The position numbers and the translations under genes were made by a program. This document shows positions 21,835 through 30,865 of a DNA stretch of 64,000 bases, piece by piece. Each line of letters starts with the position of its first letter. Position 1 is the first letter of the stretch. Origin of the DNA: Chelatococcus sp. HY11 (GTDB lineage Bacteria; Pseudomonadota; Alphaproteobacteria; Rhizobiales; Beijerinckiaceae); NCBI RefSeq assembly GCF_018398335.1, contig NZ_JAHBRX010000001.1:992001-1056000 (forward strand), read 5' to 3'. The notes below the pieces were generated by a model. That model saw only the letters and a program-made list of their open reading frames with translations, was not told the DNA's origin and ran no database searches.

Positions 21835-24777
21835 CTAACCGCCGGTAATGGTGGCTTTAGCCCTTGACCACCAGCCCGTGCGCTTGGGACGATCTTTAGC
21901 TGGCGCGGATGCCTGCGCAGGCTCCACCTCGGGTGCTTGGGCGGCCTGTTCATCCGACGCGGCGGCAGGCTCGGCTTCTTGCGCGTCCGAAGCATCGGCG
22001 CTTGCCCCAGCCTTTGCCTTCGACGTCTTTGCCCGAGCCGTCGTCGCGGTCTTGCGCGGCGCACGGGTCGATTTTTTCTTTGCAGGCGTTGCGTCCTTCT
22101 CGGTGGACGCCGCTTCAAGAGCCGTCTCTTCGCCAGAAGCGGTTTCCGTTTCCGGGGCAGCCGCGACAGCATCTTGCGCCACAGAGGGTTCCTTCGTCGC
22201 CGCTGCCTTGCGACGGCGAGGCTTTGGCTTCGCCGTGGGCGCGGACTCAACTGTCGGCTCGGCCTCGTCAGCCGGGGCGACCGCCGGCGCAGCCGTCGCC
22301 TCGGCCTTCGCGGCCTTGGTGGAACGGCGGCGCTTCGGCTTGGTCGAGGGCTCGGCGGAAGGGGCCTCCGCGACGGTCGCCGGTTCCTCGTCCACTAGGG
22401 CCTCCACCGCCTCAGGAGCAGCGTCGGCTACCGCTTCAACCGGGGCGAGGATGTCGTCTGCGATCGGCGTGGCATCGTTGGCGGCCGCAATCGCCGGCAC
22501 CTCGCCCTGAACTTCCTCGGCCGCGATAGCGTCGGAAGTGTCCTCGGCGTCGGCCTCATCTCCGGACGAATCCTGGTCGGCTGTTTCAGCGTGGAAGCCG
22601 TTCGCGGATTCGCCACGATTATCTCCGCCGCGACCGCCGCGCCGCCGCCGCCTGCGCCGTCTGCGCCGGCCACCTTCATCGCCATTGCCGCCTTCAGCTT
22701 CGCGGCGCTGGCCATCCGGATGCCGTCCGGCGGCTGAACCGCTCTGGGCCGCTTCAGCTTCAACTGGCTTGTCCTCGTCCCCGGAGGTCTCCTCGTCGCC
22801 TTCATCCTCGGCGGCAGGCTCGTCCTCCTCCTCTTCAGGAATGATGGTGTCGACCTGCACGCGGGCCGGGAACATCGAGGGTTCGGGCTTGACCGCGAGC
22901 TCGCCGCGCTCCAGCGCAAAATGCGTCGCGCCAACGAAGCTTTCATCGGCGACGACGGTAATCGTCACGCCGAAGCGCATCTCCAGATCACGCAGATGGC
23001 CGCGCTTCTGATTGAGGATATAGAGCGCGACCGTCGCGGGCGTCTTGATGGTGACGTTATGCGTGGCGCTCTTCAGCAGCGTCTCCTCGACGGAGCGCAG
23101 GATATGGAGAGCGATGGAGGGCGTTGCACGCACGAAGCCGGAGCCGGCGCAATGCGGGCAGGGGACGGAAGAGCTCTCCAGGACGCCTGTGCGGATGCGC
23201 TGGCGTGACATCTCCATGAGGCCAAAGGCCGAAATGCGCCCGACCTGAATGCGCGCGCGGTCGTCCTTGAGGCAATCCTTCAGCTTCTTCTCGACAGCGC
23301 GATTGTTGCGCTTTTCTTCCATGTCGATGAAGTCGATGACGATGAGCCCAGCCAGATCACGCAGGCGCAGCTGCCGGGAAATTTCCTCGGCCGCCTCGAG
23401 ATTGGTCTTGAGCGCGGTGTCCTCGATATTGTGCTCGCGCGTCGAACGCCCCGAGTTCACATCGATGGAAACGAGCGCCTCGGTCGGGTTGATGACGATG
23501 TAGCCGCCGGACTTGAGCGTCACCTGGTTCGAGAACATCGCGTCGAGCTGGGACTCGACACCGTTGCGCACGAAGATCGGGAGGGTCTCACGATAAGGCT
23601 GGACCGCCTTCGCATGGCTCGGCATGAGCATGCGCATGAAATCCTTGGCCTCGCGGTAGCCGTCCTCGCCGGACACGTGAACTTCATCGATGTCCTTGTT
23701 GTAAAGGTCGCGGATGGCACGCTTGATCAGCGAGCCTTCCTCATAGACGAGGGCGGGGGCGGTCGACTTCAGGGTCAGCTCGCGCACGCTCTCCCAGAGG
23801 CGCAGGAGATATTCGAAGTCGCGCTTGATCTCGGCCTTGGTACGCAGGGCGCCGGCGGTCCGCAGGATGATCCCCATCCCATCAGGAACCTCGAGCTCCT
23901 GGGCCATTTCCTTCAGGCGCTTGCGATCGGCCGTATTGGTGATCTTGCGCGAAATGCCGCCGCCACGAGCGGTATTGGGCATCAGCACGGAATAGCGACC
24001 GGCGAGCGAGAGATAGGTGGTCAACGCGGCGCCCTTGTTGCCGCGCTCTTCCTTGACGACCTGAACCAGCAGCACCTGGCGACGCTTGATCACTTCCTGG
24101 ATCTTGTACTGGCGGCGCAGGGGGCGCTGGCGGCGGTCCGGCAGTTCCTCGGAGGCATCGGCCGATCCGCCGACCTGCTCGACGACGTCGTCCTCATGGG
24201 CGGCGTCGTCGCCATCGCTGTCGCCGTCCTCGTCGGACGTGGCGTCGGAGGTTTCGCCCTTGGCTTCGGCGACCGAGTGATCACCGTCCTGCCGGCTCTC
24301 GTCCGCTGCGGCCTCGGCGGTTGATGGGGCGGATGTCGCGGCCGCGTCCTCGGCGGCCGTTTCGTCACCACTGTCCGCGGGGACGGCGGCGGCGCTGCTC
24401 ACCGTCTCGTCGTCATTGCGGCGTCGTTCGCGTCCCCGCGAGCTGCGACGGCTGGCGGCGCGCTCCTCGTCACGCTCGGCATCGCGCTCGGCCTGGGCCT
24501 CTTCCTCGATCAGGGCCTGCCGATCGGCGACCGGTATCTGGTAGTAGTCCGGGTGGATTTCGCTGAAGGCCAGGAAGCCGTGCCGGTTGCCGCCATATTC
24601 GATGAAGGCGGCCTGGAGCGAGGGCTCCACGCGCGTGACCTTGGCGAGATAGATGTTACCACGCAGCTGCCTGCGGTTGGCCGACTCGAAATCGAACTCT
24701 TCAACCTTGTTTCCGCGAACCACGACCACCCGGGTCTCTTCCGGGTGGGCCGCATCGATAAGCATTTTGTTGGCCAT
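21835..24777 (-). CDS. rne: Ribonuclease E
   Basis: Endoribonuclease that starts mRNA decay and processes rRNA and tRNA, and scaffolds the degradosome. The 980-residue protein starts MANKMLIDAAHPEETRVVVV. The S1 domain (about 35-120 and 215-290) is split by a long acidic low-complexity insertion (about 95-210), typical of alphaproteobacterial RNase E. The catalytic magnesium region is ALVSIDVNSGRS and LIVIDFIDMEE, and the zinc-link is PCPHCAGSGF. After about residue 610 comes a disordered C-terminal half: acidic, then an arginine-glycine RNA-binding run, then Ala/Pro/Lys-rich repeats, ending TGWWSRAKATITGG. The 760-base gap upstream leaves room for a long 5' leader of the kind used for autoregulation in this family. 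Confidence 0.96.
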   Translation of the reverse strand: MANKMLIDAAHPEETRVVVVRGNKVEEFDFESANRRQLRGNIYLAKVTRVEPSLQAAFIEYGGNRHGFLAFSEIHPDYYQIPVADRQALIEEEAQAERDAERDEERAASRRSSRGRERRRNDDETVSSAAAVPADSGDETAAEDAAATSAPSTAEAAADESRQDGDHSVAEAKGETSDATSDEDGDSDGDDAAHEDDVVEQVGGSADASEELPDRRQRPLRRQYKIQEVIKRRQVLLVQVVKEERGNKGAALTTYLSLAGRYSVLMPNTARGGGISRKITNTADRKRLKEMAQELEVPDGMGIILRTAGALRTKAEIKRDFEYLLRLWESVRELTLKSTAPALVYEEGSLIKRAIRDLYNKDIDEVHVSGEDGYREAKDFMRMLMPSHAKAVQPYRETLPIFVRNGVESQLDAMFSNQVTLKSGGYIVINPTEALVSIDVNSGRSTREHNIEDTALKTNLEAAEEISRQLRLRDLAGLIVIDFIDMEEKRNNRAVEKKLKDCLKDDRARIQVGRISAFGLMEMSRQRIRTGVLESSSVPCPHCAGSGFVRATPSIALHILRSVEETLLKSATHNVTIKTPATVALYILNQKRGHLRDLEMRFGVTITVVADESFVGATHFALERGELAVKPEPSMFPARVQVDTIIPEEEEDEPAAEDEGDEETSGDEDKPVEAEAAQSGSAAGRHPDGQRREAEGGNGDEGGRRRRRRRRRRGGRGGDNRGESANGFHAETADQDSSGDEADAEDTSDAIAAEEVQGEVPAIAAANDATPIADDILAPVEAVADAAPEAVEALVDEEPATVAEAPSAEPSTKPKRRRSTKAAKAEATAAPAVAPADEAEPTVESAPTAKPKPRRRKAAATKEPSVAQDAVAAAPETETASGEETALEAASTEKDATPAKKKSTRAPRKTATTARAKTSKAKAGASADASDAQEAEPAAASDEQAAQAPEVEPAQASAPAKDRPKRTGWWSRAKATITGG

Positions 24778-25539
24778 TGTTAACTCTCGTATGGGCGGCC
24801 GTCGCGCGGAGAGTCATGGGCCTGGACGTCTTGATGCTGAAGGCCATGGCGCCGCTGTCGAGCGACGGCCTGCCAATCCGGAACAATCTGCCAGTCCAAC
24901 CCGCCGGGGAGGCGGGGACACGCGAAAGCACGCTGACGCGCCGGGGGAGGCCGGCGCCAGATGGATGTGAAAGGTGGGATGCACAACGGGCTAGGTGACG
25001 ACGGCAGGCGGAAAACGCGGACGGGTGCGCAAACCCCGCCGCCGTGTCTGTGACGGCCAGCGTTGCTGCGAGGCGTGCCCGGTCCGGTGAGCTGCCCATA
25101 TCCTCCAAGCCTTTAACTCATCAGGCCCGCGAACGCCGTGACCGGCGTCCGCGAGAGGCTACGGGTGCGCCGCAGCCATTATTTCAATTCCATGCCGAGG
25201 TACCCGACGCTCAGGCGCGGGCCATGACGGGCCCAGTCGCTTTGCTTGTCTGGCAGCCGCCGCGCGGGTGCGTGAAGCCGCCGCGCGTACACCGGAATGG
25301 AGACATGATTTCATTACAGATGCATAGCCGCCTTTGGCAAGCGTCATCCACAAGGTGATATGCGTGCAACGCTGTTTCCAAACCGTCAACGAGCCTGAAT
25401 GATTGATTAACCATCAGTGACGTATGCCTTACATAGTGGGGCGGATCAGAAGCTTCGCGTGTGCCGGCCAACTGAAGCGATCACGGGGGATCGATCGAGG
25501 CCAGTACGGGTGATGGAGCGTGAATGATACGGATGCCTT
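24778..25539. other. Divergent intergenic region rne-amiC
   Basis: A 762-base gap holding the promoters of rne (minus) and amiC (plus). Near amiC, TGAA-N7-TTAACC at 25396-25412 resembles a CtrA site (TTAA-N7-TTAA) with one mismatch. No convincing small gene or known RNA was found; the rne-proximal part is GC-rich and probably transcribed as its leader. Confidence 0.4.
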
Positions 25540-26847
25540 GTGTACACGACGACTGAAATCCAGAGACGCCTCGTGCGTTTTGCCGTGGCCGGGGTGCTGC
25601 TGCTGCCCCTATGGGGCTTTCCCGTTGGCGCGGGCGCAACCGACGGGCGGACCGGCGACGCGGCTTCCCGTCAGGCCAGCATGGTCAGGGCCACCGCGGT
25701 CGCCATCGATGCGCGCAAGGATACCGCGCGGCTGACGTTCACGCTGACCGCGGGCGTGGAGGCGAAAGCGTTCCTTCTGGAGCGGCCGGACCGGGTCATC
25801 GTCGACTTGCCGGAAGTCAATTTCCAGTTACCCAAGAATGCCGGGCGCCCACCCGCCGGAAAGGGACATTTCATTGGCTCGTTTCGATTCGGCCTGTTCG
25901 CGCCGGAGCGCTCGCGCGTGGTCATTGACCTGCGTGAGCCCGCCCTCGTCGGCCGGGTCGAGACCGTCCGGACCGCGACTGGCGCGGAACTCGTCATCGA
26001 GCTGAACAAGGCAACCCGCGGCGCCTATCGCAAGGCCGCGCTTCGGCCGATGGTCGATTCAGGCGACGGCTTGCCGGGGCAGCAACCGGATACGCCAAAA
26101 GCGGTGACCCACGGCCCCAAGAACGAAGCGCTGCCGCTGGTGGTGATCGATCCCGGCCATGGCGGCATCGACCCTGGCGCCCAGACAGGCGACGGTGTCC
26201 TGGAAAAGGATGTGGTCTTCGCCTTCGCCCAGCGCCTGCGGGACATGCTCGAGGCGAGCGGCCGCTATCGCGTGATGATGACGCGCACGACCGATACCTT
26301 CATCGCGCTTGGCGCTCGCACGCGCGTGGCGCGGCAGGCCGGTGCCGATCTCTTCATCTCGATCCACGCCGACACGTTGGGCTCGGGTGGCGGGGTGCGT
26401 GGCGCCACCATTTATACGGGGTCCGATCTCGCCACCGATCTTGAATCCGCCCGCCTCGCCGACAAGGAAAACTTGGCCGACCAGATCGCTGGCGTCGAGG
26501 CGGCGGAAGACCCCGATGAGATCGTGGGGATTCTCGCCGATCTCACGAAGCGGGAAACACGGACCTTCTCGAACTCATTTGCCGGAAATGTGATCGACAG
26601 CTTCAAGGGCACGGTTCTTCTGAACAAGAACCCGCACCGGTCGGCAGGATTTCGTGTCCTCAAGGCCCCGGATGTGCCTTCAGTCCTTGTGGAACTTGGT
26701 TATCTCTCAAGTGCTAAGGATGCCGCGCTCCTCGTTTCGGACGAGTGGCAGAAGAATGCCGCCAATGCGTTGAATGAGGCCATCAGTCGCTATTTTTCTC
26801 AGCGCTCGCCCACGGAAAAAGCGGGCGGTGTCGCCTTTTCTCCATAG
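25540..26847 (+). CDS. amiC: N-acetylmuramoyl-L-alanine amidase (AmiC type)
   Basis: Periplasmic zinc amidase that cuts the peptide from the glycan in septal peptidoglycan so daughter cells can part. The 435-residue precursor begins with a GTG start and an export signal, QRRLVRFAVAGVLLLPLWG, whose paired arginines hint at Tat export as for E. coli AmiC. An AMIN domain (about 48-160) targets the septum. The amidase_3 domain (about 198-425) has zinc ligands His207 (IDPGHGG), Glu222 (LEKDV) and His276 (SIHAD), and catalytic Glu385 (VELGYLS). A helical insertion near 300-340 fits the autoinhibitory element of EnvC-activated amidases. PBP1a follows after 159 bases on the same strand. Confidence 0.93.
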   Translation: MYTTTEIQRRLVRFAVAGVLLLPLWGFPVGAGATDGRTGDAASRQASMVRATAVAIDARKDTARLTFTLTAGVEAKAFLLERPDRVIVDLPEVNFQLPKNAGRPPAGKGHFIGSFRFGLFAPERSRVVIDLREPALVGRVETVRTATGAELVIELNKATRGAYRKAALRPMVDSGDGLPGQQPDTPKAVTHGPKNEALPLVVIDPGHGGIDPGAQTGDGVLEKDVVFAFAQRLRDMLEASGRYRVMMTRTTDTFIALGARTRVARQAGADLFISIHADTLGSGGGVRGATIYTGSDLATDLESARLADKENLADQIAGVEAAEDPDEIVGILADLTKRETRTFSNSFAGNVIDSFKGTVLLNKNPHRSAGFRVLKAPDVPSVLVELGYLSSAKDAALLVSDEWQKNAANALNEAISRYFSQRSPTEKAGGVAFSP

Positions 26848-27006
26848 TTGTCGGTGATGTACCCGGGTACACACGGGCTGCGCTGGCACTGTTGCCTCAC
26901 CTTATGGTAGAAGTAACCGTTTGAGGGCTGGCGGGATGACCGATCGACAGGGTGTTGGGAGGGGCTCGTTTTCTTGCCCTCCCGGCGTCGGCTTTGGACC
27001 AATTGT

Positions 27007-29451
27007 ATGCGACTGATTCTGCGCTTTATCGGCTTTGCGTTCACGGCGGGCGCTATCCTGTTCCTGATTGGTGCCGGCGTGGTTGGCTACGTCTTCCACC
27101 ATTATTCCCAGGACCTGCCCGACTACACGCAGCTTGCGGACTATGAGCCCATGGTGACGACCCGCGTCCACGCGGGCGACGGCGCCATTCTGGCCGAGTA
27201 CTCGCGCGAGCGGCGGCTGTTCCTGCCGATGCAAGCCATTCCTCCGCTCGTGGTCGCGGCTTTTCTCTCCGCCGAGGACAAAAACTTTTACAAGCACGGC
27301 GGCGTCGATCCGGAGGGCGTGGCCCGCGCCGCGATCAACAACCTGCGCAGCGGTGGTCGCCGCCAGCAGGGCGCCTCGACGATCACCCAGCAGGTGGCGA
27401 AGAACTTCCTGCTCACCAACGAGCAGACCTACGAGCGCAAGATCAAGGAATTGATCCTTTCACTGCGTATGGAGTCGGTCTATTCGAAGGATCGCATTCT
27501 CGAGCTTTATCTCAACGAGATCTATCTCGGCACGGCGGGCGGGGGCCCTGGCAACTACGGCGTGGCCGCTGCCGCTCTCAACTATTTCGGCAAGTCCGTC
27601 AACGAGTTGACCCTGCCCGAGGTGGCTTATCTCGCGGCGCTTCCCAAGGCACCCACGAATTACCACCCCTTCCGGCAACGTGAGGCGGCGATCGAGCGTC
27701 GCAACTGGGTGATCGACCGCATGGTCGAGAATGGCTACGTATCACGGGCTGACGGCGACAAGGCCAAGGCGTCGCCGCTCGGCGTGTCGCCTCGTTCGCT
27801 TCCGGAAAGCTCGGCGGTCGCAGGCTTCTTCACCGAGGAGGTCCGTCGCGAGCTTGCCGAGCGCTACGGCGAGAAGGAGCTCTACGAGGGCGGCCTTTCC
27901 GTTCGTACGACGCTTGACCCCACCATGCAGGTGATGGCGCGCAAAGCCCTTGTCGATGGTCTCGTCCGCTATGACGAGTCCCATGGCTGGCGGGGGGCGC
28001 AACAGAAGATCGACCTGTCGCAGGGGGAATGGGGCGCGGCACTTGCCCAGATCAAGGCTTACGGTGACGTGAAGCCGTGGCAGCTCGCGGTCGTCCTGTC
28101 CTCCGACGCGCAGAAGGCGACGATCGGTCTGCAGCCGGTCCGTGAGCCGTCCGGCGCGATTCACGCCGAACGGCAGACCGGGACCATTGGGGTCGACGGT
28201 ATCCGCTGGACACGCAAGGGCCGCGTCAACGCCGCCCTGCAGCCGGGCGATGTGATCTATGCCGAGCCTATCGATGGCAAGAGCGGCCAGTTCCGTTTAA
28301 GGCAGATTCCGGAGATCGGGGGCTCGCTGGTCGCGATGGACCCCAACACCGGTCGTGTCTTCGCGATGGTGGGTGGCTTCTCCTTCGACCAGAGTGAGTT
28401 CAACCGCGCCACACAGGCCTGGCGCCAGCCCGGCTCTTCCTTCAAGCCCTTCGTTTATGCGACGGCCCTCGACAACGGCTATACGCCGTCGAGCATCGTC
28501 GTGGATGGAGCGTTTGAACTCGACCAGGGCCCAGGCCTCGGCATGTGGCGCCCGGAAAACTACAACAGGAAATTCGCGGGTCCGCGCACGCTGCGCTACG
28601 GCATCGAGCAGTCGAAGAACCTGATGACCGTAAGGCTGGCGCACGATGTCGGCATGCCTCTCGTGTCTGAATATGCCAAGCGTTTCGGCGTTTACGACGA
28701 CATGCCGCAGCTCCTCTCCATGTCGCTCGGCGCCGGCGAGACCACCGTGCTGCGCATGACGACAGCCTATTCGATGTTCGTGAACGGTGGCCGGCGCATC
28801 AAGCCGACCCTGATCGACCGGATCCAGGATCGCTGGGGCAAGACCGTTTATCGGCACGACGAGCGTCAATGCGTGAATTGCAACGCCGACTCCTGGTCCG
28901 ACCAGCGCGAGCCGACTTTGGTCGACAAGCGTGAACAGGTCCTCGATCCGCTGACGGCCTACCAGATCGTGTCGATCCTCGAAGGCGTCGTCCAGCGTGG
29001 CACGGCAACCGTCGTGAAGAGCGTCGGTAAGCCACTCGCCGGCAAGACCGGAACGAGCAATGACGCCAAGGATGTGTGGTTCGTCGGCTTTTCGCCCGAT
29101 CTTGCTGTCGGTGTGTTCCTTGGCTACGACAAGCCCCGCTCGCTCGGCGGGCGGGTCTCCGCCGGCGCGCTGGCCGCTCCGATTTTCCGTGACTTCATGA
29201 GCATGGCCCTGAAGGACAAGCCGGCGACCCCCTTCCGTGTCCCGCCGGGAATCAAGCTCATTCAGGTCGACGCTCATTCGGGACTGCGGAGTTCCGGCAG
29301 TGGCAAGGGAACGATCCTCGAAGCCTTCAAGCCGGGTACCGCGCCGCCGGATGGCGTTGCCATGGCCGCCGGTGGTGGGGCCACGGGCGCTGTGAATGCC
29401 GATAGCGCAGGGCGGGGCGGTGTCGGTGCCGGCACTGGCGGATTGTACTGA
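27007..29451 (+). CDS. mrcA: Penicillin-binding protein 1A (bifunctional peptidoglycan synthase)
   Basis: Inner membrane enzyme with glycan polymerase and transpeptidase activity. The 814-residue protein has one N-terminal membrane helix (about 5-31), a GT51 glycosyltransferase domain (about 55-225) with SAEDKNFYKHGG (catalytic Glu90) and QQGASTITQQVAKNF, an interdomain region (about 290-440) and a transpeptidase domain with the nucleophile in PGSSFKPF (Ser477, Lys480) and KTGTSNDAKD (Lys680). The tail is glycine-rich. I start at ATG 27007 (MRLILRFIGFAFT), which places the membrane helix as in the family. It follows amiC and may be co-expressed with it for septal and side-wall growth. Confidence 0.94.
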   Translation: MRLILRFIGFAFTAGAILFLIGAGVVGYVFHHYSQDLPDYTQLADYEPMVTTRVHAGDGAILAEYSRERRLFLPMQAIPPLVVAAFLSAEDKNFYKHGGVDPEGVARAAINNLRSGGRRQQGASTITQQVAKNFLLTNEQTYERKIKELILSLRMESVYSKDRILELYLNEIYLGTAGGGPGNYGVAAAALNYFGKSVNELTLPEVAYLAALPKAPTNYHPFRQREAAIERRNWVIDRMVENGYVSRADGDKAKASPLGVSPRSLPESSAVAGFFTEEVRRELAERYGEKELYEGGLSVRTTLDPTMQVMARKALVDGLVRYDESHGWRGAQQKIDLSQGEWGAALAQIKAYGDVKPWQLAVVLSSDAQKATIGLQPVREPSGAIHAERQTGTIGVDGIRWTRKGRVNAALQPGDVIYAEPIDGKSGQFRLRQIPEIGGSLVAMDPNTGRVFAMVGGFSFDQSEFNRATQAWRQPGSSFKPFVYATALDNGYTPSSIVVDGAFELDQGPGLGMWRPENYNRKFAGPRTLRYGIEQSKNLMTVRLAHDVGMPLVSEYAKRFGVYDDMPQLLSMSLGAGETTVLRMTTAYSMFVNGGRRIKPTLIDRIQDRWGKTVYRHDERQCVNCNADSWSDQREPTLVDKREQVLDPLTAYQIVSILEGVVQRGTATVVKSVGKPLAGKTGTSNDAKDVWFVGFSPDLAVGVFLGYDKPRSLGGRVSAGALAAPIFRDFMSMALKDKPATPFRVPPGIKLIQVDAHSGLRSSGSGKGTILEAFKPGTAPPDGVAMAAGGGATGAVNADSAGRGGVGAGTGGLY

Positions 29452-29605
29452 CGTAGCCGACCCTTCCGCCTTCAATGATGCCCCATTGGCCCTTCGTGGG
29501 GTCGAGGGGCGGTCGGACGGGCACGGCCGCGGTTTAAAGAAGACCTTCGCAGCATTGGCATGTCGGCGCGGTTTACAGTCGGCGGCCCGATGCTCTATGA
29601 GCACA

Positions 29606-29662
29606 GGGTCGCGCATGCGACTAATCATACACGTTGGGTCGCGCATGCGGCTGATCATTCAC
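29606..29662. repeat. Tandem direct repeat (30-bp period) just upstream of prfB
   Basis: Two 27-base copies, 29606-29632 and 29636-29662, differ at three positions. Each begins GGGTCGCGCATGCG, which contains the palindrome CGCATGCG. The 30-bp period is close to three helical turns, so both would present the same DNA face. The second copy ends 17 bases before the prfB start, so the repeat lies in the promoter or the mRNA leader. Confidence 0.7.
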
Positions 29663-29679
29663 AGAGACATTTGGTAGCC

Positions 29680-30808
29680 ATGCGAGCCGAGATCGAAGCT
29701 CTCGTCGAAACCACCAAGCAGTCCGTGGGACTGCTGAGGAGGCATCTTTGACTGGGATGCTGCCACAAAACGCCTGGAAGAGCTGAACGCTCTATCTGAG
29801 GATCCGAATTTCTGGAACGACGGCGAAGCCGCGCAGAAGATGATGCGCGAGCGCACGGAGCTTGAGGACCGCTTGTCGGCGATCGCCCGCATCGAGCGCG
29901 AACTCGATGACGCCATCACCCTCATTGAACTGGGGGAGATGGAGGATGACGCGACCGTCATCGCGGAAGGTGAGGCCACTATTAAGGCGTTGCAGGCTGA
30001 AACCGCCCGGCGCCAGGTCGAGACCTTGCTGTCGGGCGAGGCCGACCAGAACGACACCTATGTGGAAATCCACTCCGGTGCCGGCGGCACCGAGAGCCAG
30101 GACTGGGCGCGCATGCTCATGCGCATGTATGCCCGCTGGGGTGAGCGCAAGGGTTACAAGGTCGAGCTCATCGAAGAGACCGATGGCGAAGAGGCGGGGA
30201 TCAAGTCCGCGACCCTGCTCGTCAAGGGGCATAACGCCTATGGCTGGCTGAAGACGGAATCGGGCGTCCATCGGCTCGTCCGCATCTCGCCCTTCGACTC
30301 GAATGCCCGGCGCCATACGAGCTTCGCCTCGGCCTGGGTCTATCCGATGATCGACGACCGTATCGAGATCGATATCAAGGAATCGGATTGCCGGATCGAC
30401 ACCTATCGTTCGTCGGGTGCCGGTGGTCAGCACGTCAACACGACTGATTCAGCGGTCCGCATCACCCATATCCCCACGGGGATCGTCGCGGCCTGCCAGA
30501 ACGAACGGTCGCAGCACAAAAACCGCGCTACCGCGTGGAACATGCTTCGCGCGCGTCTCTACGAGCTCGAGCTGAAGAAGCGGGAGGAGGCGGCTTCCGC
30601 CGAAGCCGCTTCAAAAAGCGAGATCGGTTGGGGTCACCAAATTCGTTCCTACGTGCTGCAGCCCTATCAGCTCGTCAAGGATCTGCGCACGGGGGTAACG
30701 TCCGGCACGCCTCATGATGTGCTTGATGGAGAGCTTGACCCCTTTATAGAAGCCTCGCTCGCCGCGCGCATCTACGGCGCCGCGGACAAGGTCGAGGACA
30801 TCGACTGA
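29680..30808 (+). CDS. prfB: Peptide chain release factor 2, with programmed +1 frameshift
   Basis: Recognises UGA and UAA stop codons and triggers peptide release. The gene is joined from 29680-29748 and 29750-30808 by a +1 shift; the full product is 375 residues. The zero frame reads [23 protein letters not shown] then TGA; skipping one base continues [15 protein letters not shown]. The stop-recognition motif is SPF (203-205) in [12 protein letters not shown] and the hydrolysis motif GGQ (248-250) in [13 protein letters not shown]. The frame is intact on both sides, so this is regulation rather than mutation: low RF2 favours the shift and restores RF2. A caller that ignores the shift would begin the protein at 29840 and lose the N-terminal domain start. 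Confidence 0.96.
29737..29752 (+). promoter_or_regulatory. RF2 programmed frameshift site
   Basis: AGGAGG (29737-29742), three bases, then CTT TGA C. This is the classic prfB arrangement: an internal Shine-Dalgarno sequence three bases before the slippery CTT, and a UGA followed by C, a poor termination context. The ribosome slips forward one base on CTT. Confidence 0.95.
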
Positions 30809-30865
30809 TCAGGCCCTTCGCCCATCCCTGTCCGGCGATCCGTCGGGCAGGGGGCTGATATCTGC

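Noticed and set aside
28297-29658. Minus-strand frame whose N-terminus repeats MISRMRDP
   Set aside because: The repeated peptide simply reflects the 30-bp DNA repeat before prfB; the rest is antisense to PBP1a.
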